Shown here in pieces: positions 42,358 through 49,981 of a DNA stretch of 64,000 nucleotides. The stretch is from positions 8,353,001-8,417,000 of the forward strand of contig NZ_CP107964.1 of assembly GCF_041434935.1 (NCBI RefSeq), in the 5' to 3' direction. A program made the translations under genes and the position numbers. The notes below the pieces were generated by a model that saw only the letters and a program-made list of their open reading frames with translations, had not been told where the DNA came from and searched no databases. The DNA comes from Kitasatospora sp. NBC_00374. GTDB lineage: Bacteria; Actinomycetota; Actinomycetes; Streptomycetales; Streptomycetaceae. Positions within the stretch are counted from its first letter, which is position 1. Each line of letters opens with the position of its first letter.

Positions 42358-43702
42358 GCGGTGCGTGGCAGCCTCGCGGTACAAAATCCTGGTCGACGCG
42401 CTCGCATCCGACATCCGGACAGGCCGGCTCGCCGCAGGCGTGCGGCTGCCGACACACCGCGGGCTCGCCGCCAGCGAAGGCATCGCCGTGGTAACCGCGA
42501 CCCGGGTGTACGCCGAGCTGGAAGCGATGGGCCTGGTGAGCCGGGAACAGGGCCGCGGCACGTTCGTGCGTGACATCGCGGTCCCCGCCGGTCACGGCAT
42601 CGATCAGCAAGCCGTCGCCACGGATGCGGTCGACCTCAACTTCAACTATCCGTCGCTGCCCGGCCAAGCCGATCTCCTACGGCAGGCCCTGCGAGAGGTG
42701 GCCACCTCCGGTGAACTCGACTCGCTGCTGCGCTACCAACCACATCGAGGGCGTCCCCAGGACAGGGCCTCGATCGCGCGGCACCTGAGGCGTCGAGGAA
42801 TCTCCCCTGACGCGGATCAGATCCTCATCGTCAACGGTGCGCAGCACGGCCTGAGCATCGCCGTCATGGCCGCGCTCAACGCCGGCGACGTCGTCGCGGT
42901 CGACGCACTCACCTACCCGGGTTTCAAGGTGCTCGCGCATGCCTTTCATCTCGACCTGGAGCCCATAGCCACAACTACCGGCGGGCCGAACCTCGATGCC
43001 CTCGAGAAGCTGTGCGCGACCCGCCCTGTGCGCGCGATCTTCACCATGCCAACCCTGCACAACCCGCTGGGGTGGGTCATGCCGGCAACCGACCGCACCC
43101 GTCTGATCGAGATTGCCCGGCAGTACGGTGCGCTCATCATCGAAGACGCCGCATACGCCTTCCTGGTCGAGGATCCTCCACCGCCGCTGGCCGCAAGTGC
43201 ACCGGACATCACCATCTACGTCTCGGGACTGTCCAAGAGCGTCGCCACCGGCCTCCGGGTCGGCTTCGTCGTCGCCCCACCATCCAGGGTGCCGGCGCTC
43301 GAGCGGGCGATTCGGGTGACGACCTGGAACACCCCGGCCCTCACCACCGCGATCGCCTGCCGCTGGCTCGAGGACGGCACGGTGGACCACCTGGAGGCGC
43401 AGAAACGAAGCGACGCCAAGGCCCGCCAAGCACTCGCCAGACAAGAACTGGCAGGCCTACCACTCATCAGCCACCCCTCGTCCTACTTCACATGGCTGAC
43501 GCTGCCCGACGACGCCCGCGCCGATCGCCTGACCGCCACCCTCGCGCGTCAGCACATCTCGGTCAGCACGGCGGAGCCCTTCGCCACCTCGAACCACACA
43601 CCACAGGCCCTCCGCCTCGCTCTCGGCTCGACCGATCTGGACAGTCTCCAGTCGGCGCTGCGCACAGTGCGACGAGTCGCCATCGAGGACGCCTACGCCT
43701 GA
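42347..43702 (+). CDS. MocR-type GntR regulator with aminotransferase domain
   Basis: A 451-aa regulator. The GntR winged helix is at about 8-75 (RYKILVDALASDIRTGRLAA ... ATRVYAELEAMGLVSREQGR). The rest is a fold-I aminotransferase-like PLP domain with HNPLGWVMPATDRTRLIEIA, IIEDAAYAFLVED and the PLP Lys in VSGLSKSVATGLRVGFVVAP. Such proteins sense PLP or an amine/amino-acid adduct and control a divergent gene, here the DJ-1-like one. The start could be ATG 42347, ATG 42356 or GTG 42365; the promoter favours the last. Confidence 0.88.
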   Translation: MDTMRCVAASRYKILVDALASDIRTGRLAAGVRLPTHRGLAASEGIAVVTATRVYAELEAMGLVSREQGRGTFVRDIAVPAGHGIDQQAVATDAVDLNFNYPSLPGQADLLRQALREVATSGELDSLLRYQPHRGRPQDRASIARHLRRRGISPDADQILIVNGAQHGLSIAVMAALNAGDVVAVDALTYPGFKVLAHAFHLDLEPIATTTGGPNLDALEKLCATRPVRAIFTMPTLHNPLGWVMPATDRTRLIEIARQYGALIIEDAAYAFLVEDPPPPLAASAPDITIYVSGLSKSVATGLRVGFVVAPPSRVPALERAIRVTTWNTPALTTAIACRWLEDGTVDHLEAQKRSDAKARQALARQELAGLPLISHPSSYFTWLTLPDDARADRLTATLARQHISVSTAEPFATSNHTPQALRLALGSTDLDSLQSALRTVRRVAIEDAYA

Positions 43703-44069
43703 ACTCCACTCGACCAGCCGACTCCCGACACCCCGGGCCAAGGTCGCCAACGACCTGGTGCGTGATGGTGGCGGCGCTGTGACCAGCAGCGTTGTGGGCG
43801 GCATGAGCTGACGGTGTGACGATCGAGGTGAACCGTGCGGTCCAGGCCCGCCGCCCGGCCAAGAAGCAGGCCCGCCCGCACGCGGTGCTGCGCGAGCCGG
43901 CACGTGTCGATGGCCGCCGCGTTCGGCCGGCCCCCGCCTCATCGGCGTCAGGACCACAAGCGCGCCCGTTGCCTGGTGGCTGTCGTCGATTGCGATGGAC
44001 GGAGCCTCTGTGGGCGCCTCCTGCCCTGCTCGGGGAACCGTTCGGCACCGGCGGCGCGTCCACCCGTTC
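43703..44069. other. Intergenic region, no gene seen
   Basis: These 367 bp follow the MocR gene. The minus strand has a weak protein-like stretch around 43850-43930 (AAIDTCRLAQHRVRAGLLLG) that I cannot place. No clear repeat or hairpin was found. Confidence 0.35.
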
Positions 44070-44549
44070 GTGTCCCAAGCGCTCTCTCTGCTCCAGACGG
44101 CCTCCGGTGACGACGACGCCGGCATGGTCGTCGCCGGCCTCGTCCTCTTCGGCCCGGTGATCGCACCGGTCCTCTTCCTGATCGGTGCCTTCGTGGTCGC
44201 GCACCGGGTCCTGCGCGCCCGTCGCGAACGACGGCCGCCCCTCGACACCGGCACACTCGGCCGGCTGTCCCTCCTGGGTCTCTCCGCGGCGTACGCGGCC
44301 GTCAGCACCGGTCTGATGTCGGGTCCGTGGTGGATGTCCGAGAGCGAGTACTGCAACGTCATAGGCTTTCCGGCAGACCGGATCACCACCCGGACGTTCC
44401 CACTGAGCATGCGCTGCGGCCCCGACGGCGAACTGGTCCCGTCCTGGGTCAACCCGGTCCTGGTAGCTGGTCTGACTCTCGCCCTGGCCGCCCTCACCGC
44501 CGCCGCACTGACGGCGTACCGCGCACGCCGCCGCACCTGGGCGTCCTGA
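44070..44549 (+). CDS. Small membrane protein, hypothetical
   Basis: A 159-aa protein with three hydrophobic segments: AGMVVAGLVLFGPVIAPVLF, LSLLGLSAAYAAVSTGLM and NPVLVAGLTLALAALTAAAL. The loop between the last two has two Cys residues (EYCNVIGF, SMRCGPDG) that may pair outside the cell. The start is uncertain: the GTG at 44070 is chosen as the first that opens a sensible protein, but no ribosome site supports it; an ATG at 44124 is possible. Confidence 0.55.
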   Translation: MSQALSLLQTASGDDDAGMVVAGLVLFGPVIAPVLFLIGAFVVAHRVLRARRERRPPLDTGTLGRLSLLGLSAAYAAVSTGLMSGPWWMSESEYCNVIGFPADRITTRTFPLSMRCGPDGELVPSWVNPVLVAGLTLALAALTAAALTAYRARRRTWAS

Positions 44550-44773
44550 GCCGCGCCCGCCCCGCCGCGACCGGCCGATGTCACCCCCCCCCGGACGCCT
44601 CGGAGGGCGAGGACGGCTGGGTTGAGCTGGTGGGGGCGCACGCGGCTGGCGCCTGGGCGGCCGTGGAGGCTGCCTCCGACCAAGTCAGCATGCGCCTCGA
44701 TCGTCCGGACCCCGGGCTCGCCCGTGTGACCCCCGACCTGATCGGCGACCACCCGCGGCCGGCCCACCACTGC

Positions 44774-44896
44774 CTACCCGGCGCTCGCACGCCACCACGG
44801 CCACCACGCGCCAACGAGCGGCTGACCCTGCAGCTCCAGCAGGGCCGGGTACACCGTCTGCCGCTTCGGGCCCAGCTCCAGCTCGCTGTCGGACAT
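44774..44896 (-). CDS. Possible 40-aa small protein or truncated gene start
   Basis: MSDSELELGPKRQTVYPALL ELQGQPLVG looks like a genuine protein start with GGTGGGACG before the ATG, but it decays into WWPWWRASAG and stops. It may be the retained start of a lost gene. The rest of 44550-45076 shows no gene. Confidence 0.25.
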   Translation of the reverse strand: MSDSELELGPKRQTVYPALLELQGQPLVGAWWPWWRASAG

Positions 44897-45076
44897 CGTC
44901 CCACCGCCCCACATCTCTCCTGCTCCTGCCCGCCCGCAGCAGCCCGGCGGGCATCCCTGGCCCACCACCACCGGGGGTGCCTTCGCCCCTCGTAGCCGGG
45001 GAGGCCCGCGCGGACCGGTGGTCGGATGCCGATGGGGTGGGGCCGGCGGCGGCCGTACAGGCACTACGCTGCATGC

Positions 45077-45895
45077 GTGATCGAGCATTCGAACGTACGT
45101 CTCGACGACCTTCTCGACCGCCGGGCGGACGGGCACGAGCCCGCGCCGGAGGCGATGCTCGCCGCGCTGTTCGAGGGCGGGGTGTTCGTTCCCGTCACCG
45201 ACACCGGATCGGTGATGTTCCTCCCCGACGACGAGCAGCCGCCCACGCTGCTCGGGTTCACCGACGCGGCGCTCGGCGAGCAACTGCTGCCGGCGGCCGC
45301 CGGGATGGTGCACTGTGACGCGGCGCGGCTGAGGGACATCCTGGAGAAGACCGGCGTCGCCGTGCTCGGGGTCCGCTCCGGAAACGGGCAGGCGATCTTT
45401 CCCGAGCAGGTGCTGCGAGACTGGGCGGCCTTCGGGTCCGGGGCGGAAATGACGCTCGACCGGTCCACCGACCCAGTGGCGGTCGCCCTGCGCGACGCAC
45501 TCGTTCGGCGGGTCCGCGAGTTCCCCGCCGTCCGCTCGGTGTGGGTGGCGCAGGTCCGGTGGCGGGCCAGCGGCGAGGAACACCTGATGCTGCACGTCGC
45601 CGTGGACGAGGACCTGCCCTCGGCCTCCGCCGACCGCCTGATGCAGATCCTGCTCGGCGAGGAGGTGAAGCTCGGCCGGAGGCACCCGAAGGTCGGGATG
45701 CTCGCCCTGAACACCACCACCCACGCCGACACCATCGCCCAGCTGGACCGCCAGGGCCTGGACACGGTGCGCCACGACGTCGAGTCGGGCCAGGTCCAGG
45801 TGATCTCCCGCGAGTACGACGACCCGTCGGTGGCCCCGGCGAATGGCGCCGCGCCCCCGCCCCGGGCCACGCGCCGCTGGTTCGGTCGCTCCTGA
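45077..45895 (+). CDS. SseB-like protein
   Basis: A 272-aa soluble protein. The N-terminal half (LDDLLDRRADGHEPAPEAML ... GGVFVPVTDTGSVMFLP) is the SseB domain, and the second half (RDALVRRVREFPAVRSVWVA ... ASADRLMQILLGEEVKLGRR) fits the SseB C-terminal domain. The family was named from enhanced serine sensitivity in E. coli; in Streptomyces such proteins often sit near type VII or Rhs loci, but the role is unknown. GTG 45077 (VIEHSNVRLDDLL) is chosen; there is no ribosome site. Confidence 0.75.
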   Translation: MIEHSNVRLDDLLDRRADGHEPAPEAMLAALFEGGVFVPVTDTGSVMFLPDDEQPPTLLGFTDAALGEQLLPAAAGMVHCDAARLRDILEKTGVAVLGVRSGNGQAIFPEQVLRDWAAFGSGAEMTLDRSTDPVAVALRDALVRRVREFPAVRSVWVAQVRWRASGEEHLMLHVAVDEDLPSASADRLMQILLGEEVKLGRRHPKVGMLALNTTTHADTIAQLDRQGLDTVRHDVESGQVQVISREYDDPSVAPANGAAPPPRATRRWFGRS

Positions 45896-45913
45896 CGGGA
45901 CGTCGTCCTGGCG

Positions 45914-45975
45914 CTCTCTTCCGGACCTTGCCGGGCGCTTAACGACGCGCTGATCCGGCAAGGTCCGGAAGAGAG
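45914..45975. terminator. Perfect 21-bp stem between convergent genes
   Basis: A perfect 21-bp inverted repeat (45914-45934 and 45955-45975, each beginning or ending with the CTCTCTTCCGG motif) encloses a 20-nt loop. It sits between the convergent SseB-like and ferredoxin genes and could end both transcripts. Part of the right arm is repeated at 46897-46927, so it also belongs to the inverted repeats around soxR. Confidence 0.6.
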
Positions 45976-45994
45976 GGGCCGGCGCCCCGGCGGG

Positions 45995-46318
45995 TCAGAC
46001 GGTGTCCTGGACCGGCAGCGCCGCCACCATCGGATGGTCCTTCTCGATCAGGCCGAGCTTCGCGCTGCCGCCGGGGGAGCCGAGGTCGGTGAAGAACTCG
46101 GCGTTCGCCGTGTTGAACGACCGCCACGGCTCCGGGGTGTCGTCCTCGAAGTAGATCGCCTCGACCGGGCAGACCGGCTCGCAGGCGCCGCAGTCTATGC
46201 ACTCGTCGGGGTGGACGTAGAGCATCCGCTCCCCTTCGTAGATGCAGTCGACGGGGCACTCGTCCAGGCATGCCTTGTCCTTGACGTCCACACAGGGCAG
46301 GGCGATCACAAACGTCAT
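45995..46318 (-). CDS. fdxA: 7Fe ferredoxin
   Basis: A 107-aa cytoplasmic electron carrier. Cys at 9, 17, 21 and 25 and at 40, 43, 46 and 50 (CVDVKDKACLDECPVDC, CIDCGACEPVCPVEAIYF) give one 3Fe-4S and one 4Fe-4S cluster, the layout of actinobacterial FdxA. The C-terminal extension is the normal length. The ATG at 46318 has GGAGAGGA upstream. It is divergent from soxR across the SoxR box, so it is probably SoxR-regulated and might feed electrons to redox enzymes or re-reduce SoxR (inference). Confidence 0.9.
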   Translation of the reverse strand: MTFVIALPCVDVKDKACLDECPVDCIYEGERMLYVHPDECIDCGACEPVCPVEAIYFEDDTPEPWRSFNTANAEFFTDLGSPGGSAKLGLIEKDHPMVAALPVQDTV

Positions 46319-46378
46319 CGGGCTGCCGTCCTCTCCGGGTCGGTGCTGCTTGCCGCTCTGGCGCAGCCGACCGTAGGG

Positions 46379-46396
46379 CCTCAAGTAAACTTGAGG
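46379..46396. promoter_or_regulatory. SoxR box
   Basis: CCTCAAGTAAACTTGAGG is an 18-bp near-perfect palindrome matching SoxR operators (CCTCAAG...CTTGAGG). It sits between the divergent ferredoxin and soxR genes, 18 bp before the soxR ATG. Confidence 0.85.
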
Positions 46397-46413
46397 TCAA
46401 AAGGAGGCGGTGC

Positions 46414-46878
46414 ATGACGACCCATCAGCCCGGCGATGCCAGGGCCACCCCCGACGACTGGCTGAGCATCGGCGAGGTCAGCGCGCGGACGGGGGCGGCA
46501 GCGTCCGCCCTGCGGTTCTACGAGGAACTCGGCCTGATCGCGTCCGAACGCGACGAGCGCAACCAGCGCCGCTACCCCCGACACATGCTGCGCCGGGTCG
46601 CCCTGATCTCGGTGGCGAAACGGATCGGCATCCCGCTGCAGGACCTCCGGGAGGCGTTCGCCGACGTACCGCTCGACCGGCCGCCGAGCCACCACGAGTG
46701 GCAGCGTGCCTCGCGCGGCTGGAAGCGCCGCCTCGAGGAGCGCCGGCAGACCATCGAACGGCTCGAGGCCGAACTCACGGGATGCATCGGCTGCGGCTGC
46801 CTCTCGATGAAGGCATGCGCCCTGCTGAACCCGGGCGACGCACTCGCCGAGGACGGTGCCGGACCCCGACGCCTGTAA
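46414..46878 (+). CDS. soxR: Redox-sensitive MerR-family activator SoxR
   Basis: A 154-aa regulator. The MerR HTH is at 16-60 (WLSIGEVSARTGAAASALRF ... NQRRYPRHMLRRVALI), then a dimerisation helix, then the [2Fe-2S] site CIGCGCLSMKACALLNP with Cys 124, 127, 129 and 135 (CX2CXCX5C). Oxidation by redox-active compounds switches it on. AAAAGGAGG precedes the ATG. The gene faces the ferredoxin across its own operator and the pair sits inside 31-bp inverted repeats. Confidence 0.93.
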   Translation: MTTHQPGDARATPDDWLSIGEVSARTGAAASALRFYEELGLIASERDERNQRRYPRHMLRRVALISVAKRIGIPLQDLREAFADVPLDRPPSHHEWQRASRGWKRRLEERRQTIERLEAELTGCIGCGCLSMKACALLNPGDALAEDGAGPRRL

Positions 46879-47186
46879 GGGGTTCCGGGTCCAGGTCCTC
46901 TCTTCCGGATCTTGCCGGATCAGCGCGCGGCTCCCTCGACCCCTGAGGGTCGGGAGTCGCCCCTGCGGCACCCGGCAACCACCCGCGCCGGCAGCAGCCG
47001 ACTGCGCTGGTCGGTCCGCCCGGTCTCGGCGGTCACCCCATCGACCAGACCCGGCGGAAACACCGGGGTCAGCACCCGATCGCGATCCGGTCCGACAACC
47101 GCTCACCCGCAGCCGAGTTGGCCTGCCCCACCGTCGCCACACCACCACAAACGAGACGAGCAGGCCAAAGTCAGCGGGCATTGGAT

Positions 47187-47207
47187 CTAGGTCAGGATCT
47201 GACCTAG
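47187..47207. promoter_or_regulatory. Perfect palindrome upstream of the DinB gene
   Basis: CTAGGTCAG-GAT-CTGACCTAG has perfect 9-bp arms and lies 57 bp before the start codon, where an operator over the promoter would be. No cognate regulator is evident. The rest of 46928-47263 holds no gene. Confidence 0.5.
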
Positions 47208-47263
47208 ACGGTGCCTACTGTGTCTCTCGTCGACGGACAACACCTCACGAAGGCGGAGAGACC

Positions 47264-47809
47264 ATGACCGAGCCCACCACCCAGCCCCGGACCCCGGCCC
47301 TCACCGGCGAGCGCGCCGACCTGCTGGAGCAGCTCGGTAAGGCGCGGTACTTCCTGCGCTTCACCGCGAACGAGCTGACCGACGCGCAGGCCGCCGAGCG
47401 CTCCACCGTGAGCGAGCTCTGCGTGGGCGGGCTGGTCAAGCACGTCACCGGGGTCGAGAACAGCTGGATCGGCTTCATCCTCGAAGGCCCGTCCGCGATG
47501 CCGGACTTCACCGCCATGACCGAGGAGGACTGGGCCCACCGCCAGGACAGCTTCAGGCTGCTGCCCGGCGAGACCCTGGCCGGTGTGCTCGCCGACTACG
47601 CCGAGGCCGCCCGCCGCACGGACGAGCTGGTCGCCACCCTGCCCGACCTGGATGTCTCCCACCCGCTGCCGAAGGCGCCCTGGTTCGACGCCGACACCGA
47701 GTGGTCCGCCCGCCGCGTCCTGCTCCACGTCATCGCCGAGACCGCCCAGCACGCCGGTCACGCCGACATCATCCGCGAGGCCCTGGACGGCGCCAAGAGC
47801 ATGGGCTGA
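47264..47809 (+). CDS. DinB/mycothiol-dependent maleylpyruvate isomerase-fold protein
   Basis: A 181-aa four-helix protein. The pattern RADLLEQLGKARYFLRFTAN, VGGLVKHVTGVENSWIGFIL (metal His) and the HVIAETAQHAGHADIIREAL segment (two metal His) is the DinB/DUF664 metal-binding fold. In actinobacteria these proteins often use mycothiol as cofactor for detoxification. GGAG lies before the ATG. The palindrome upstream suggests specific control. Confidence 0.82.
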   Translation: MTEPTTQPRTPALTGERADLLEQLGKARYFLRFTANELTDAQAAERSTVSELCVGGLVKHVTGVENSWIGFILEGPSAMPDFTAMTEEDWAHRQDSFRLLPGETLAGVLADYAEAARRTDELVATLPDLDVSHPLPKAPWFDADTEWSARRVLLHVIAETAQHAGHADIIREALDGAKSMG

Positions 47810-47949
47810 CACTCCCCGGTCATGCCCACTCGAGAGAGCCTCAGATCGCAGTCAGGGCTCGGCGCACCGCAGCCGTCATCGTGATGCAGGTCGGCTGATC
47901 GTTTCCCGAATCCGCTGGCAGGCTGTGTGTGCTGGCACGTGCCCTGGGC

Positions 47950-48240
47950 GCGTGTGGCCGGATCCGATCTCTGCTCTGGTGCGTATGCTGACGACCAGCC
48001 GGACCGCGTCGGCGGGCGTGGGCAGGGTCTTTCCGATCCAGGGGGCGAGGCCCTGCCACCAGATCCCGGCCGAGCGGGCCAGCAGCAGCACCCGGGCGGG
48101 TACGCCGTCGCGCAGGGCCGGCTCGCGCACCGATCGCGATGTTCGCGGACGCGTGGAAGGTGTTGCCGGTGACGGTGGTCGTGAGGGCGGCGGGGAGTGT
48201 CCCAAGCAGGTCGCTGAGCTCGCCGGGGGCCCGCTCGCGC
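47950..48240 (-). pseudogene. Possible STAND/NB-ARC NTPase remnant, frameshifted
   Basis: The minus strand has ELSDLLGTLPAALTTTVTGN then, after a frame change near 48130, REPALRDGVPARVLLLARSA GIWWQ. The second piece resembles the VRVLLLARSAGxWW stretch of actinobacterial STAND/NB-ARC regulators. No intact domain is left. The rest of 47810-48641 shows no other gene. Confidence 0.35.
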
Positions 48241-48383
48241 CCGTCCGGGCCCCCGGTGCGGGGCCAGCCACGCAGCCGCCGCCAGCGCATCGGCGCACCG
48301 GGGAAGTGGCCCCGTACTGCGTCTCGTGCCTGCTCCGGCACCGCCCGCGGCAGGGCGGGCAGGCGGCTGCGGTGCCCGTCCCT

Positions 48384-48422
48384 TGAAAGGGCCGAATCAT
48401 CTGCTGAAAGGGCCGAATCATC
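48384..48422. repeat. Two 18-bp direct repeats, 21-bp period
   Basis: TGAAAGGGCCGAATCATC occurs at 48384-48401 and 48405-48422, exactly two helical turns apart. This spacing suits cooperative binding of a regulator. Confidence 0.6.
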
Positions 48423-48641
48423 AGCGTGGCGCGGAGTGGGCCGAGTTCGGCGCGGGCCTGGCCGCGTGTGCGGGTTCTCCCTGCGAGGGCTCCCGGGAGT
48501 CCCGGGCGCGACCGCGTTCGGGCCACCCGGAGGTAAAAGGTGTGCAAAGTGGCGGGATGGTTCGCCGAAATTCCTCTCTTCCCCTATGAACGCGCGGCCG
48601 CACCGGTCGTCCGTCGTCCGCACCGAAGCCAGGATGGTCCC

Positions 48642-49031
48642 GTGAACGATCTGCCCATTTCGCCCCTCCGCGCACTGCCGGACGGGAATGCCGAACTCCG
48701 CGTCGTCCTCACACTCAGCTGGAACGACGTCGCCTCCCTCGGACGGGAGGCCGGCAGGTTGGCCACCCGCCTGCAGCGCGCGGTCAGCCTCGACGAGGCC
48801 GCCAGCCACGTCCTGAGCACCCGGCCGGAATCGGCCGCGCCCGCACGGGCCCGGGGCAACCCGGCCCTGGAGCAGCCCGCTGCGGCGGCCGTCGCCCCGC
48901 AGATGGAACAGGCGCGGCAGAGCAGCGAGTTGATGATGCGGCCGGCCGCATCATCGGCCCCGGCGAACGCGGCGGCACCGGCGGCGACCGCCCGGCCCGA
49001 CGCGGCTCCCGCCCCGGCACCGGCCACCTGA
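48642..49031 (+). CDS. Small hypothetical protein with Ala/Pro-rich tail
   Basis: A 129-aa protein. The folded part is residues 1-55 (VNDLPISPLRALPDGNAELR, LSWNDVASLGREAGRLATRL), which looks like a short conserved Streptomyces domain; the remainder is Ala/Pro low-complexity (PAASSAPANAAAPAATARPD). GTG 48642 has AGGATGG upstream. No function can be given. Confidence 0.5.
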   Translation: MNDLPISPLRALPDGNAELRVVLTLSWNDVASLGREAGRLATRLQRAVSLDEAASHVLSTRPESAAPARARGNPALEQPAAAAVAPQMEQARQSSELMMRPAASSAPANAAAPAATARPDAAPAPAPAT

Positions 49032-49290
49032 CCGCTTCCGTGCGGCGGCCCGGCGCCTGCCTCGGCCTCGGGGCCGCCGCCTACCTGCGGCAGATCACCA
49101 GCGGTGGTGGACCTGCGGACGGATGAGTTCGTCGTAGGTTTCCCGTACGGCCGCTGCCGCGGTCCCGATCGCGCTGGTCGCCCCGGCGGCCGGCGGCGGC
49201 GTTCGCGTGCGCCCGGCGCCTGCTCGCAGCTGCGGACGCAGCGACGGCGCCGTCTCCACCGGTTCGTCGAGGGTGCGGGCGGGCGCGGCC

Positions 49291-49588
49291 CGCCCTGCTC
49301 GGAGTCGTCGTCGCGGGGGACGGTGAGCGCCGCCGTGGCCGGGCCGGGCGCCATGACCGAAATCCCGGCAACTCCGCCGCCAACAGGGCCCTCGGTACCA
49401 TCGCGCAGGTCGGCTCCGCCGATGTGGAAGGCGGACAGGAGGCGGTCGCAGAGACCGCTGTTGATCTGGTGGGGCCAGGTGAGCAGGCCGGTGGCGGACA
49501 GTTCGGACGCGCTCAGCTCGGCGTGCCCGGCGAGGGGGTGGGCCGCGGGTACGAGCGCCATGAATCTGACGTGGCCGAGCACTACGTC
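49291..49588 (-). pseudogene. LysR effector-domain fragment
   Basis: DVVLGHVRFMALVPAAHPLA followed by LTWPHQINSGLCDRLLSAFH and SVMAPGPATAALTVPRDDD is the substrate-binding half of a LysR regulator. There is no HTH, and the upstream end abuts a glyoxalase-fold fragment at 49583. Deletion remnant. The stretch 49032-49290 shows no gene. Confidence 0.55.
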
Positions 49589-49829
49589 GCACTCAACGGT
49601 GGTCCGCTGTTCCCGTTCACCGAGGCGATCTCGCTCCAGGTCGACTGGGACCAGGCGGAGGTCGACCGGCTGTGGGCCGCTCCGTCCTGGCCGATCACCC
49701 CCCGGCGGCTGATGGAGCTGCTCGGCGACCCGGACCCGGCCAGGGCCCAGCGCGTGACGCGGGTGATGCTGCAGATGAGGAAGACCGACATCCAGGCGCT
49801 GTAGGACGCCTACGCGAACGACGGCGGGG
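49583..49829 (+). pseudogene. PhnB-like (VOC-fold) protein remnant with nonsense codon
   Basis: YVALNGGPLFPFTEAISLQV, an internal deletion, LMELLGDPDPARAQRVTRVM and LQMRKTDIQAL, then TAG at 49802, then DAYANDGG. Intact PhnB/3-demethylubiquinone-like proteins continue LQxAYA across this point, so CAG probably became TAG. About 35 residues around the metal/loop region are missing. Confidence 0.65.
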
Positions 49830-49981
49830 GAGGCTCGGGCGCGTAGGCGCCGCTCGTGGGCCGGGCCTGCATGCGGGTGCCCGGCCCGGCGAGCCGCCGG
49901 GCCGTGTGCGCCGTAGCGGTGACCAGATGCTGGTCCCACCAACGGCGCCACCGCCGCGGGGGCCGGCGGGGACGCCCGGGG

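Larger units (their letters stand above)
45946..46927. repeat. 31-bp inverted repeats flanking ferredoxin-soxR
   Basis: Copy one (45946-45976) starts CGCGCTGATCCGGCAAG and copy two (46897-46927) is its reverse complement with one mismatch in 31. The 982-bp unit between the outer edges contains exactly the ferredoxin and soxR genes with their shared operator. This looks like terminal inverted repeats of a small mobile cassette, or paired copies of a terminator element. Confidence 0.7.

Noticed and set aside
45065..45079. TACGCT as a -10 for a leaderless SseB-like gene
   Set aside because: No matching -35 at 16-19 bp upstream.
48384..48422. Direct repeats as a CRISPR array
   Set aside because: Only two copies with a 3-bp gap; no spacers.
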